From Albugo candida (Eukaryota > Oomycota > Peronosporomycetes > Albuginales > Albuginaceae), in contig CAJNAR010000022.1 of NCBI GenBank assembly GCA_905220665.1, positions 124,001 through 188,000 on the forward strand: a DNA stretch of 64,000 nucleotides. Direction: 5' to 3'. Positions within the stretch are counted from its first letter, which is position 1. Each line of letters begins with the position of its first letter. The notes under the pieces were generated by a model, which was given only the letters and a program-made list of their open reading frames with translations, made no database searches and had not been told where the DNA came from. Below, piece by piece: positions 1-12,320 of this stretch. The translations under genes were made by a program, and so were the position numbers.

Positions 1-52
1 AGATTGGGATGAATAGTTTTTAATTCTATTTGCATTATCTGACCAAAGTTTA

Positions 53-1478
53 TCATTTTGTTTCGATCAGCTGAAGGAGATACGGCCACAGAAAACTTGT
101 CGTGCGGTCGAAAATCGAATAAATGAAGCAATAAATGACCCAAAATGTGTACACTGCAAACAGAATTTAGCTGATTGAGAATGTTGTGACTGAACGTACG
201 CGGCAAAAAGCTCAATGTGACGAATGGAAGCACAATACATAAACAGAAAAATCCGATCCATAATTTTAAAACAATTGATTTTGACGCCTACGTGACACGG
301 ATGAGCAAAGTGCATGCAGAAGCTCTCATTCGTACCGGTAGCACCACATGTCGAGCCGAATCGGAGCTGGGGAATTTTTGATGCTTTGTAAAGTGCTTTA
401 GCAATTCTTCCTTTGCTTTCCAACGCGTATCCAAAAACGTCTGTAAATCCTCTCTGACATGCTGATACTCAAACTTTTGTCCGTGGATCCAAATCGGTTT
501 CCGAGACGATCGTCGTGCTAATAAAGTTTTCATCGACGGGATCTCTGTGTCGTGCTTCCGAGTGTACCCCATAGCTGTTGTGGGAATTTCTCCGGAATAA
601 CTGGGGAAGGCAATCGTCATGTCGTAGATATCGGGCTCGGCTGCATCCACAGCGTCCAAAATGACTTGGAGGCCTGCGACTCGGGGAAGTAAAACCTTCT
701 CGAATTTCGGTCGACCTTGCCTGAAAAACAAAGATTCAGCCTCTGACGAGCCGTACAATGCGCACTCATACTTTTCTGCAAACATTTTCGATTTCTCGAC
801 ATATTCTTTGTGAATTGTAGTTCCTTCCGGGAAAAATACGAGCCAAAATGGGAATTCATCCTGAATGAGGCTTTGCATATAATCTGTAGAACAGAGAGCC
901 TAAGAGCCTGAGGGTTTGAGAGGGCATTCAGAATGGAATGCTTGCCTCGAATATGCTTGAGATCGTGATCCAGTCGACGACGAAGGAACAGAAACTCGAA
1001 CCATCGCATTCCCCAGCCAACGATCGGGACATACTTAAGCTGTTCCTTAAGTACGATTTTTATATTGCCGGCAGCTTGCGCTGATCGCGCCATTTGGAAG
1101 AGAAACCACCAATCCGAATCGATTTGGTGATTGCAAAGGATTATGATTGGACGTGATGGATCCGTTGGAATGTCGCCGCTGTTGGTAGGAACTTATAATA
1201 TAATTTTGAGATTGATTATAAGAACGAACCAAAGCATTAAATTCGTTTTCGGGAAACAGGAGGACGCAATTTCGATCCATAGCGCTTGAATTGTAGAGCT
1301 AGATGCGATTAGAAGGAGAATTGCTGGTAGAGGAGATTGCGTACCCTATGATTGTACGATACAGCGAAGTGTCAAATGGACGGATTAGGTAATATGTAGA
1401 CACTTGAATTATATTGACGAGCATGGAATTCCATAGAAGCCATATTATATTAAAAACAGATCGCAAAAGCACAAGCAT
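53..1478 (-). CDS. Lysophospholipid acyltransferase (LPLAT/AGPAT, LCLAT1-like), six exons
   Basis: Membrane acyltransferase that should transfer an acyl chain from acyl-CoA to a lysophospholipid, probably in the ER. My model is join(53..153, 200..287, 336..883, 946..1178, 1230..1298, 1345..1478) on the minus strand, 390 aa, with every splice phase consistent. The N-terminus has a hydrophobic stretch (res. 1-32). The catalytic H-x4-D block is NHQIDSDWW (N84, H85, D90) and the acceptor-binding block is FFPEGTT (162-168). The segment KYVPIVGWGMRWFEF between them is typical of the LCLAT1 branch. The C-terminus holds two more hydrophobic segments, as in the Acyltransf_C region. Introns are 46, 48, 62, 51 and 46 nt; the 62-nt one starts with GC. 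The start is the first ATG of an open frame that continues into the TM segment. Substrate specificity cannot be read from sequence. Exons 3 and 4, with the catalytic blocks, are certain; the terminal exons are inferred from splice signals. Confidence 0.85.
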
Positions 1479-1928
1479 TCGGAATGTGGAATAAAGATGC
1501 GTTCGACCTAGCCGATTAGGTACGATTTGAGCTCAAGTGATCGATTAAGTGCGAGGTATAGTGCAACGCATCAGCGTATACTTCAACAACGCCATCGATG
1601 TCACCCATCCCCGCCCATTCTTCAACCGAAGGACTACACACATCTGCGAGGTAAATTTGTATACAGATATACAGAAAAACTCGTATACTTTGCAAACTAT
1701 TTTCATCACTAGAGCAACGCTGCCTCATCTCGTTATATTTCATGTGGCTTCAGCCAAGTGCTCAGAAAATTACGGATATCTGTCATACAAATAATAATCC
1801 ACGTTGTGTAAGCCGACCGTTCGCAAATACTTTGCTAAAATGCGATTGCTAACATCGCGTCGACAGCAACATTCCCTGTAGGCGTTAATTTATTGTAAGA
1901 AATTATATAGATATCACGCTTCATCGCA

Positions 1929-3749
1929 TCAGCTATCCAAAGCCAATGCCGGGCGCTTGGATGGCGGAATCATTGAAACTGACAATTCTGTAGGCATTGC
2001 GTCACCGTCTTTCGCTTTGTTGCACAAATACATTGCAACCGCAAACTCATCCTGATCAAGAAAACCATCCTTGTCCATATCAGCGAGCTCCCATATCGTC
2101 TTTAAAGCTTGCTGAGGGCACCCAGTTGCCTGCAGAGGAGCCATACAAATTGAGCCTGACGCTCGATTTGTCTGGGAATCAAGCTGCAAGGCCTGAAAAA
2201 CGGCATCGAACTCCTCCTTAAACGGTGCGATATCCCAAATCGATTCGGCAGATGCAAAGGGATTCGTAGTCGAAAAACTCGGCTGCCCATCAATAGCTTT
2301 GCCATCGTCCTTTTTTGGTAAAGCAGCCATCAGCTTTGGAATGTCTTTTGAAAGCAATTCATCGATTTCTTGTATTCCTTTCACATTCAAAGTAGCAAAT
2401 TTTTGGAATTTGTGATCGATGAGTTTCTTCTGAAATTCGTCCAATTGCGGAAAATCCCCAGGGGGAAGATGGTACCGTCGTTGCACTTCGCGGAAGGTTT
2501 CTCCGAGGTTCTCGATCAGTGCTTTTTGCTTCTTCTCCTTGCCAATCATCGCCGGCATTTTATCTCTCAAAACACCGATCAAGAAACAATGAACTTTAGC
2601 GAGACGAGCGCGTTTGACAAATTCATTGATTTTTCGTATGGCAGCGTTTTGAGGTAAATTACGCAGTTCGGTCAGCAAATCGTTTTCTTCTGCCTCAAAT
2701 AACTCGGCGTTGTCGGTGAATGCCATTGGCTGATCCCAGAACGAGCCAATAAAAACACGCAAGACTTCTGGAGTTTTTAATACTTTTCCCATTGACCACA
2801 TTAGTGCGCCGTACCTATTGGAGACTCATTAGGATCAGTGACTCGGAGTGGAAATGATCAGAAAAAAGTGTGTGGTTTTTCATAGGCAAGAATGTGAATT
2901 CTCGAGCGCCTCAAAACCCCTGCGCAATGGGCGTTTTTCATCCTTTCATTTTAATGGTACAAGTAACTTACACTCGCATGAGCCGCTGCCGATCGATTTG
3001 ATCGGCTTTGTTGAGAACACATCGAATTTTATCATCGTGACCTACTCCAAGAAAGTAAGTGTCATAATTAATATACCTCAAGAAATAATAATACCTTTCA
3101 AAACCTCAATGACGCGCTGAAATTCGTCTGAAATATCTAATTTATGTGCGTCAAACAGTAGCAAGATCAAATCGGAGCGCTCTGCAAACCATCGAGCGAC
3201 CTGTACGAAATCATAACCTCTTTGTATACGTTGCTTCTCACCCGATAAGATCCCTGGGGTGTCGATGACCGTAATATTTTCCAGCACTTTCGACGGCAAT
3301 TGTGCGGCCTCAAATTTATTAAGGAATGCTGTTCCAAACATAGAGAGTCCTCCATAAGGGAGATCGGGCGATACTGCAACCGCATTTCCAGGAATCGTGC
3401 GCTCTTCGTCTCCATACATAACTGCTACAAATCGGTCTGTCGTAGGCTCGGGGCCAATTCGTTGTCCAGGGAACGATCGACCCAATAAATACTCGATGAA
3501 TGAAGTCTTACCGACAGAATACTGTCCAATCATAAGCACTTGAGGCTTCGCATCAAAATCGGCATCACTCAACAACGGTGAATGAAACTCATCAAATTCG
3601 TATTTCTTTTCAAGAGGTCGGAGCTTTTGAGCGTAAAGTTTTTTGAGTCCATCGACAACAACTTTGCTTTTACTAACAACATCGACACCGTCTGCAGATA
3701 ACAAAGCGCTCACGAGTCCAGAAACGGTACTTGCACTATGATCCGTCAT
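1929..3749 (-). CDS. EH-domain-containing dynamin-like ATPase (EHD/RME-1 family), three exons
   Basis: EHD proteins oligomerise on endosomal membranes and drive tubulation and recycling of cargo. The model is join(1929..2814, 2972..3041, 3095..3749) on the minus strand, 536 aa, the usual EHD length. Nucleotide-binding motifs are all present: P-loop GQYSVGKT (75-82), DTPG (163-166) and NKAD (229-232); the last is in the 70-nt middle exon. A helical region follows. The C-terminus carries an EH domain with the calcium-loop sequence DMDKDGFLDQDEF (about 487-499) and the WELAD motif. Introns are 53 and 157 nt. The splice joining Arg-Val to Tyr-Gly-Ala-Leu reproduces the conserved family sequence RVYGALMWS. 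Divergent from the RING/Myb-like gene at 4087. Confidence 0.93.
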
Positions 3750-4086
3750 CTTGCAGAGTTGAAGAGTCGCTTGCCGGGATCTTTTTTTAAGCGGTAGGTT
3801 GGGGCGACTGGTCAGCGAAAGGAGGGTATTCCGTAACCAGGATACATCTGCCTGAACGCGTAACCGACGAATGCTGAAATGAGTTGAGTTTGTGAAGTTC
3901 GTTATAGAGGGCGGCGAAATGGGTTCGCTGAGTCATTATATCGATAATCGGTGATGATTGGACTAAATCAAGTATTGAGAAGCATCGAAACAGAAACTCG
4001 TCCCGGCCAGTACGCACTAAAAAGTACAGTTTGCACCGACGCAAGATATAAGCGCTATTTTTTTGATCACAGTAGTAGCGTGCAAA

Positions 4087-6219
4087 ATGACAATACCTGA
4101 ATGCAAATCTCACTCACAGTACCGAGGGTCGCGTGAGGAAGGTTACCACCACCCTAACCATTTTGAGACTACAGGTGTACAGTTCCAATCTGATTCAATG
4201 CGGAAGGAGGACGTCCCATGCGGGCGAAAAGGTACAACGGGCTGGAGCCGGATGCAGCCTTCACACGTGACAAAGCATGGAGCAGCGCAGGAAAACAGCT
4301 CAGTCCTTTGCTTGATATGCTATGCTAATCATGTCAACGCTATCTTGGTACCATGTCATCACCGATTTCATACGGGCTGTATACACAGCGAGTTAAAAAG
4401 CGGTCATTGTCCCGTTTGCCTGTCAGTGATCCAATCGGTACATCAATTGATACTGCCAGAAGGACGGAGTACTAGATCGGACTTAGAAGAGGACGTGGCG
4501 TGTGGTCGACCCACGGGGAATGTCTCGAGTTACGCTATTACTTCGTCAGGTTATGATTACAGCATTCATTCAGCAAACAGTGGTGAGGATGTGCAATCAA
4601 CGGAGATTTTGAGGCGAGGGAAGTGGACTCGTGAGGAAAGTGAGTATTGTGATCGACTGATTGAAGAATTCAAAAATGGTAATTTAGCACTCGCAGAAGG
4701 AACGACTTTACGTGCGTTTCTGTCAAGATTATTAAGGTGTGATCCCATGCGTATATCTAAAAAGTATACTGGAGATCAGTGCATCGGAAAGGTATACTGT
4801 AACCTCACTTTTAAGAATTGTATCGTGTGTAACCTTATTTCTGATTCTACTCAGATCGTGTTTCGGAGAAAAGATCATGCAATTCCACAAGCCAAAATCG
4901 ACAAAGCCCGTCACGATTTAGCAAAATTGGAAAAAGCATTTCTTGAACGTGATCAGCTCAATCGACAGCGAAGAGAAAAACGGCTACGATGTCAATACAG
5001 CGATGAGACTTATCAGCCTCAGGTGTTTCGATACACTCAGAATCAGATTCCTGAATCTCACTATACATCTGCCTCAAACCTCACTTCAATGAATCTATCA
5101 CGCAACGTACCCTTCACTTTGAATACCAATACATACATTATTCAGAATCAGACTCAGACTCAGGACGCCAGGGTAAATGTGGAAAAAAATGAAGATATCA
5201 GTACGATACATCTTGCAGAAGCAAAGGCACCCAGTCTCAGCACATCCGTTAGCGCTATAGCACTTGCTTCCCTTGCACAAGATAGCTTAAACCCCTCTTG
5301 TATCTCTCAAATCGCATCCTTTGAGAATCTGGTCTCATTATTCCCTCGTGTCACGTCGTTTGAGAATTTCGCGTTACTATCAGCTGGATCCAATACTCAC
5401 ATACAAAGCGGTCTGGATATCACAGAAGTATTCTCAGTATCCACAAGTGACTTTGAAAACTCCTTAGAACTTAAGAAAGAATCGGATTTTGCCTCGCATT
5501 CAATGGAACTACTTCTGACCAATTTGCATCCGCAACGAGCCAATATCTCCATAGAGCCACAAGATTCCGCATGGAAATCATCCAAATCCATTATGCATTT
5601 ATCCCGATTTTCTGAAAATCCAGAACCATACGACCAAAAGGACGATACAAGTATGGAAGACCTTACGGATAATGCAAGGCTGACTGAAATGAATAGACGG
5701 AAGCTATCAAATATGTCGGACTCTTCAACGAAGAAAGCCGCTTTAGAGACTGCTTCGAGCACAACCTCACTAGAAAAGTTATCGAGGATCGCCTCGAGCG
5801 ATTTTCTAAGTCGTATCAACTCTGCGGATCATTTCACAACATTTGGTACAATGAGTAGTACATCATCTTATGGCTCTTTGACGAACCTCGTGGCATTTGG
5901 ACGGTCTTGTCTACCACGTACTTCTTCGATAGAGGATATACTCTCGTTATTAGCTCCATCAGAAGCAAGTATGAGTACGAATTTTGGTCAAAATGAGACT
6001 CATGAGCGAATACATTTAGAATCTTGGAGTGAAGATAGCGTATCCGCTCTGACTAGGAATAGTTTACAAGACGAAAAAAAAAGTGGTATGAATGAAGTGT
6101 CCGGCTACAGAAGCTTTGAGGAGACTGCAGCGACGCTACTTACGCTGGAAGGAGCACGATACATGAAGGGGAAGTCTGATCGACGAGATCTTGACAATAT
6201 TTCAGATATAGACATGTAG
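4087..6219 (+). CDS. RING finger protein with an oomycete-type Myb/SANT-like domain
   Basis: Probably a nuclear or ubiquitin-linked regulator. The N-terminal part has a C3HC4/C3H2C3-type RING (about res. 74-112: CLICYA..., PCHHRFHTGC, CPVC), usual for E3 ubiquitin ligases. Residues about 176-250 hold a Myb/SANT-like domain (KWTREESEYCDRLIEEF, TTLRAFLSRLLRC, DPMRISKK) followed by a basic helical segment. The same domain occurs three times in the gene at 61898. The long C-terminal half is rich in Ser, Leu and Thr and shows recurring short blocks such as SFENL. A 63-nt stretch at 4792-4854 begins GTATAC and ends TACTCAG. Removing it joins GK to IVFRR, so it is probably an intron that happens to stay in frame; the spliced product is 689 aa and the unspliced one 710. 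ATG at 4087 is the first in frame. No known full-length homologue recognised. Confidence 0.8.
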   Translation: MTIPECKSHSQYRGSREEGYHHPNHFETTGVQFQSDSMRKEDVPCGRKGTTGWSRMQPSHVTKHGAAQENSSVLCLICYANHVNAILVPCHHRFHTGCIHSELKSGHCPVCLSVIQSVHQLILPEGRSTRSDLEEDVACGRPTGNVSSYAITSSGYDYSIHSANSGEDVQSTEILRRGKWTREESEYCDRLIEEFKNGNLALAEGTTLRAFLSRLLRCDPMRISKKYTGDQCIGKVYCNLTFKNCIVCNLISDSTQIVFRRKDHAIPQAKIDKARHDLAKLEKAFLERDQLNRQRREKRLRCQYSDETYQPQVFRYTQNQIPESHYTSASNLTSMNLSRNVPFTLNTNTYIIQNQTQTQDARVNVEKNEDISTIHLAEAKAPSLSTSVSAIALASLAQDSLNPSCISQIASFENLVSLFPRVTSFENFALLSAGSNTHIQSGLDITEVFSVSTSDFENSLELKKESDFASHSMELLLTNLHPQRANISIEPQDSAWKSSKSIMHLSRFSENPEPYDQKDDTSMEDLTDNARLTEMNRRKLSNMSDSSTKKAALETASSTTSLEKLSRIASSDFLSRINSADHFTTFGTMSSTSSYGSLTNLVAFGRSCLPRTSSIEDILSLLAPSEASMSTNFGQNETHERIHLESWSEDSVSALTRNSLQDEKKSGMNEVSGYRSFEETAATLLTLEGARYMKGKSDRRDLDNISDIDM
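4792..4854 (+). other. Probable 63-nt in-frame intron
   Basis: Starts GTATAC and ends CTACTCAG, and interrupts the Myb-like domain just after the CIGK motif. Length is divisible by three and it has no stop codon, so both spliced and retained transcripts would be translatable. Confidence 0.65.
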
Positions 6220-9200
6220 CTCCACACGACATGCGTGGATACTATTCCACTCGTGGTCCACAGAGCCGATATCATGTTTTTGAGTTGTTGGGAAGTATAT
6301 GTACTGAACAAAGGAAATCTCTCTCGGAACGTTCCGCTTGTGATTGTCTTGATATAGCTTGAAGACAACAATAGACGATGTAATAAAAGCAATGATCATT
6401 TTTGCGTGTTAAGCTCACAACTAACTCAATCGCTTTTGTTTACATTTGCATAGAGTGCGCAAGATAGCGATCCACTGAAAAATTTCTGACGCTTACTGTG
6501 GACGCTGGACCGACCTGGCACTAAAGGGATCGAATAAACGCTATCTGCTTGCAACAGAGAGAGGGTTGATGACTCCTCAAGTTTCCTTTTGGCGGTTTTT
6601 CATCACGTTTTTTTCTGAAAGGGCGCGATGGGCTGGGAATGCGAACAAACTCATCATTGACATCGTCGTTACATTATACAGCGATTTAAGCACTGTTATC
6701 ATACACAGTCTGTGCTCAATGATAGTCGTGTGAACGCTCTAGCAGCAGCATGTGCGCTGGGAGGAATGACCTTAGGCTCGACTTCAAAATACAGAGGAAT
6801 TCACCGATGCAATACGTGTCATAACGAGCGTTATATCTCAAGAGTTGATTTCTTATTCTTGAAAAGTATGATTCCTCGGACAAAACTTTTGTGTATTAAG
6901 TATGCATGGCAGCTTTTGTTCTTGGTATTAGTGAGTGGTTTAGATATTCCACATAGATGGGAGTGAAACCTTGCTATAACCACGCACATATCTATAGAAC
7001 TCTGGATGGTGGGCGGAAGATCGTAGAGTAGTTTCAAAGTCTAGTCACTTTGCAATATGTAAAGGCGCTGGTAGCGCACGTGAACTAAACGCCTCCCTCT
7101 AAACAATATTTTCAACTTATCGCCATAGTACGATTATACACATTGCCTTGCGACGACACGTGCGAGACTGCAGTAACATCAGCAGCATTAATAGACAACA
7201 AATAGAAGGCGTTCACCACCATCGTCACATTGAGGTTCCAATCAGTGATTTGACGGAATGGTAGCTAATAACACAGCCAAACACAATCAAATATTGACAA
7301 TCTGGACCTTGAAAGCGAGTCGACTAGTCAATTCCTATCGCAATTGCGTCACTTATATACAGAATCTGTGATTTGATAGAAAGTGCCTAAATGACCATTC
7401 TTTCACCGAATGCAAAAAAACATACAATTAACGGATGATAGCCATCGAAGATCCGTACACGAACGCACAAAGGATGCAGCAATTATGGTGAAAGGTGTCA
7501 GAGTTGTAGTGTACCTTAGAGCTTGACGAGCGCGTATGGAGCGGGACAAATCGTCATATAGAATCTGCCTGTGTCTAGACTCGATCTTATCACGAAACAG
7601 TATCTGGTCATCAATAGAAGTTCGAAAGGCAATTTGGTTAAAACTCTCAACACAAGGTCACAAGCGATTGGTTCTTGAGAATTATGCCAGCAGCAACGGA
7701 AGTCCGCTCAAAGAATGAGGCTGGATATGAAAACTTCTCAACTTGAATGCGCGTCAACAAATACCATGTATGTCTTGCCAGACTTGACCTTCGACTTCAG
7801 AGTCAGATCAAGTATTAAGACGCCTCGAGGTCAGATATGAAAAAAGGCTTTATTTTCACACGAGAAACGACGACAGCGTGATTCGACTTGGCAGAAACTA
7901 CGACGTCAGGATGCGTCGTGCAATCATCACGGAAAAAATGGAACATGCAGATTAGCCAAATCGGTAGCGAGGTACGAGATCTACGACCAGGCCACTCACG
8001 TTGACGACTTAATCGGCTGGGAGAGCTATCAGCAAATGCGCTGATGGAGGAGAACTGGCTTTGATGGGTAATGAGGTTGATGAACAAGCCGTGTAGATCA
8101 ATTCACAATGAAAGACAAAAGTGGCGATGCGTATCAATATAGGAGAACGCGAATGCATCGGTGTGAGTACAGACGAATTACCGAGTTGTGTAGAAGACAA
8201 AAGAAGCAAAAAAGTCCCTCCGAGAAATTCAACCGGAAATGAAGCTCTGAAGAGAGACAACACGGCAAGCACGCAAAATTGGTAGTCAAGATATTTGAGG
8301 TGTGCGATTTGCTTCAAGGTGTCCCCACCGAACAAAAGTTGTTTTCGATTCGTCCATTATCGGCATACGAGCAGTATGGTGGATACAATATTCAGTAAGG
8401 ATACTTCGTACAAATCATATGCAAGGCGAAGCGTGGTGTATATCGTCTGAAGCAAGCGCTTATCACACTACCTGCTCTCAAATGTATTGGAGACTAAGGC
8501 GATTACAAATTAAGACTTCAGACACATTGCATTATCTGCAGATTCCATGGTGATCGGACAGGATTTGAATGCTTTAGCTCATTGTTTGGCAGGCATCATG
8601 ATGATAATGGATGCGCTATCAACAATATGTTCGACAACCAGTTTGCGTACGAGAATTGTGTTTGTATCAAGTGCTTATTGTCAGAGCTGGGCATGATACT
8701 AATATGATTTATGACAATCAGGGTGGCAGTGTTTTTTATGATAAACAGATAGCAGGGTCGAGCAAGACATGTCGATAGACGCCATCACTCCATTGTGAAC
8801 AAGTCAAAATTGGAAATATTTACCTGATGTCACATTTTACTGCCGTACAAAAAGTTGAATACTGAATAGTATGCTCAAGTTCGTGAAAAAGCCATGAAAT
8901 TGTTCATTGTCCATAATAGCACAGACAAGCTAATGACATCATACCTTTCATGGTCCGACAAAGCGATTGTATTCCTCACAGTTGATACGATTATTCCACA
9001 ACTATACACGCGCATTGGCCGACTATTTCGACAAACATAGTTATTGCTCATTCAGCTAATTGATCCCACAAAGCCGATGAACATATTTGTCATCGCATCA
9101 CTATGAATGTTCTGCTGCGAAGTTATTACTGCATGCAGCAAAGTTTGGCTTCACTGCGGCGCTATACTGTATATGAAGCTGCTATCTGTAATTCGAGTAC

Positions 9201-10299
9201 GTAAATGTTTGGTACAATCCCGGGATGGTAGGCAAAGTACATCAAATGTCGCTACAGCCCGTGAACAACGTTCTCAAGATTTCTTTCGACATAGTAACAA
9301 TGGCTTGATAAGGAAGCATCTGTAGACGTATTTACAACGACAAAACCGAAGTACATCGACCATGATTATGGCAAAGATACTCGGACAAGTCCGCAGCGGG
9401 TTTATTCGACCATCGGTATCGTCACTTTGAACAGCTCGGTACAAGTGCCCGAGTATTGGCTGAAAGAGCAAAAAGAAAAAAGAGGAGGTATCTCTTTCAG
9501 CTGTTCCACGGTATCAGCTCAGCTATCGAAAATTCGGAATCCTCCCGAAGCAATGAGAAGGCATATGATGCTGCCGGAATCGCCTCTCAGGAGAAACTGA
9601 AATCACACATAAAGAAAGATCGTTTCACGAAACTAATACTACCGATTTTGAGACATAACGTTCCATCCAGCGTATCGGATAATGCCAGTTTGGTCTTGAT
9701 TCTGGTTTTTAAATTATTCAACAGGACATGATACTGGCCACGATCTTTTCCTGTGAAGCATTCCTTCAAGCTTCTCCAACTTGGGATCAGGTATTCCTTC
9801 TACAGATACAGATACCTCCAAATTAGCTACTGATCTTTCAAATATCCTTATTCAACCTTGAAGTAATCCACATCTAGATTCGTGCTGCTGTCTACACGCA
9901 CTTACCATACAGCGAGGAAAGAAGGAAGGTGGACATTCATATTGTTTACCGATGTCGCTAGTAGACCCTGTCAAGAAACTTGCAACAAACCGGATCATTA
10001 ACGAGAACAAGGTCCATCCCAACGGGTCAGACAAAGCCACCAGCATTGGAGGGCGACCCAAAATATTATTGTGATTCTCAGTGGCCCAAAGAGCGCAAAC
10101 AGTAAATTGATATATGATCGGCCTCCGGCTGGCCGTGGCTCAGACACAATATCGCGCTTAACGTGCACCACCTCGCGTTCTGACACAAATTTTGAGCCAT
10201 AGGAAATGAAGAATTTTAATTATCCTACATCATTGCTTTGCCATCGACATGCGTTCATTGACATTCTGATGATCCTATTGTGTGTACCACGCCATTACA
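6220..10299. other. Gene-poor 4-kb interval
   Basis: Reading frames here are short, overlap on both strands and show no recognisable domain, apart from the Copia-like remnant entered separately at 8300-8700. Poly-A/T runs and many stops suggest decayed intergenic DNA. Other retroelement parts may extend to about 9.7 kb but cannot be supported. Confidence 0.5.
8300..8700 (+). mobile_element. Possible decayed Ty1/Copia reverse transcriptase fragment
   Basis: At about 8410-8465 one frame reads CKAKRGVYRLKQAL, close to the Copia RT signature K-x-A-L-Y-G-L-K-Q-A. It is preceded at the right distance by a YEQYGGYNI-like block resembling the QPxGF segment. Downstream the frame breaks repeatedly. 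No LTRs or integrase could be identified. This is a short motif match only. Confidence 0.35.
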
Positions 10300-11637
10300 A
10301 TGATGAACCGTTTTCGATGGCCATTCCTTTTCAAGCAAGCACGCGATGGCGTCGTTCGTCCATGCTCTAAATCAACACGAAATGCATACGCAATAGCTGC
10401 AATAGTAGGCTCACTGGCCGCTACTCTCGTTGCCCCTGAATCGGATTCGCGTACGACTTGCCTGATGTTTTATAATTAAATCCGTTCACAGATTTACTGA
10501 TTGACACTATCGGTTCATAGATCACACTCTATCGGAGACGCACCCGGAAAATCCCACAAAAAAATTTCTGCATCGAAATTTCATTGCCGATGCGGTAGAA
10601 ATTGCTGCACCCGCTGTAGTCAACATTACAGTTGTGTCCGGTAATACAAAATAACATACAATATCAACGATAGAACGATTCATTTAAAGCTTGATGTAGG
10701 TCGCGTGATGAGTGCTGGTTCAGGATTCTTTATAGACCCGCGAGGATACATTGTCACGAACGCCCATGTTGTAGACCGCTGCAACCGATACTCTCGTATC
10801 GAAGTAACTTTAGCTGATGGGAGTAAAATCCCAGCAAGCTTGCATAGTCTGGACCGCATGTCGGACCTTGCTATAATACAAGTACAGCGTCCAACTCATT
10901 TTTCACCGAATGAAGGAATCGATGATAAGAAAACGATCGAATGGCCTGTTCTCCAGTTTGGGTCATCGAGTCAGCTACGACCCGGGGAATGGGTGTGTGC
11001 TCTGGGAAGCCCTTTCACACTTCAGAATAGCGTTAGTGCTGGAATCATCAGTGCGGTTGCACGGCAAAGTAGTGAATTAGGATACTTTGGAAAGAGTGGG
11101 GGCGAATATCTGCAAACCGATGCAGCCATCAACACTGGAAACTCAGGTGGTCCTCTTGTAAATTTGGATGGTCAAGTGATAGGAATCAATACAATGAAAG
11201 TTGAAGGCAGCGTTGGAATCTCTTTTGCTATTCCGGTGGATGTAGCTGCACAAGTGATCAGACAATTGCTACAGCATCGAAAGGTTATACGGCCGTACAT
11301 TGGACTGCAAATGATAAATGTGACGTCAGAAGTTTTGGGAATCATGCGTCATCATTATAAAAACGTTCCGCAAGAACTAGAAAGCAGTAAGAATAATGGT
11401 GGTATTTTGGTAAAATCTGTCGCGCGAGGATCACCAGCTGAAAAAGCGGGAATATTGGCCGGTGACATTATCATCAGATTTGATTCGAAACCCGTAAAAA
11501 CTACACGAGACGTTCTGGGACTCTTGGGATTCGAAATTGGGCGGTCCATACACGTTCAATTATGGAGACGTGGAGAGGACAGTTTGAAGTCGTTGACAAT
11601 CATCACAGAAATGCTTCCAAGTAATAATTCACTGTAG
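10300..11637 (+). CDS. HtrA/Deg-type serine protease with PDZ domain (HtrA copy 1, intact)
   Basis: Trypsin-like serine protease of the HtrA family, likely in protein quality control. The model is join(10300..10450, 10521..10640, 10700..11637), 402 aa. The N-terminus (RFRWPFLFKQARD...) is basic and followed by a hydrophobic span (AYAIAAIVGSLAATLVA), which fits a mitochondrial, HtrA2/Omi-like protein anchored in the inner membrane. The triad is complete: His113 in TNAHVV, Asp146 in SDLAII and Ser239 in GNSGGPL. A PDZ domain fills about res. 300-395 (SPAEKAGILAGDIIIRF). The splice giving NITVVSGRVMSAGSGF restores the family sequence. The first intron (GTACGA...CATAG, 70 nt) is less certain than the second (59 nt). 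This is the only intact copy of three in the array. Confidence 0.85.
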
Positions 11638-12320
11638 ACTCATGGAGTGGTCGTATGGATTCATTTTTAGAAGGAATGTACGAATTAATATATCGTGCAC
11701 AATGTTTTGTGCTGCATTAGCAAGTGATACGCTCGAATAAACGCTCGACGCTTAACTTTTGTCTTCGATCTTGATGTATCGACAAGTTCCATTTGGAGCC
11801 CTGAACGAGGACAATGTAGCTGTAGCCCGTAGAATTTGAGAAGCTCTTACACCGAAAAGAAGTCAGCAGTCGTAGGCATTACGGATAAGATTCTAGGCAG
11901 GCGGCTCTGCTTGGCAACTGGTCTTCGAGATAATTTGTTACACGTCGATGTGGTGACGGTAGTGGACATCCCGTCCTGAGTAACTAGACTCTAGCAGCAA
12001 CAAACTCGCGCATTCACTTCTTCCAATACCATTGATAAATACAAAGAATCGCTTACTTAAATGTCACATTTGGTTTATATAGTGGGATTCCACGCCTTGC
12101 AGCTGCACAGCGACAGTCCATTGAAATAGTCCCAATACTTACGTGGAATGCATTTCCCCGAGTAAGTTGTCGACGTTCATTCATTCTAAACATAAGACTT
12201 ATCTGAATAAGTACTGAACCACTACTGTAGGTGGAGTTCCATATTATTGTTCTATTCAGCGGCGAGTCAACAGGAATATAATAAAGATAGTATCGAAATT
12301 CAGACGAAAACTGGAAGTCT

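Noticed and set aside
1516..1743. 75-codon minus-strand frame upstream of the acyltransferase
   Set aside because: The acyltransferase model is complete with an ATG at 1478; this frame shows no domain and overlaps plus-strand frames of equal length.
3787..3950. Short minus-strand frames ending AFVGYAFRQMYPGYGIPSFR or VTEYPPFADQSPQPTA
   Set aside because: Protein-like, with a possible TTTCAG acceptor, but no convincing upstream exon or family could be found, so not annotated as a gene.
4566..5819. Minus-strand frames inside the RING/Myb-like gene (for example 140 codons at 5397-5819)
   Set aside because: Mirror frames of a clear coding region with biased composition.
7815..8335. Two minus-strand frames of 90 and 108 codons
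   Set aside because: Low-complexity Ser/Leu composition, no motif, and located opposite the Copia-like signature.
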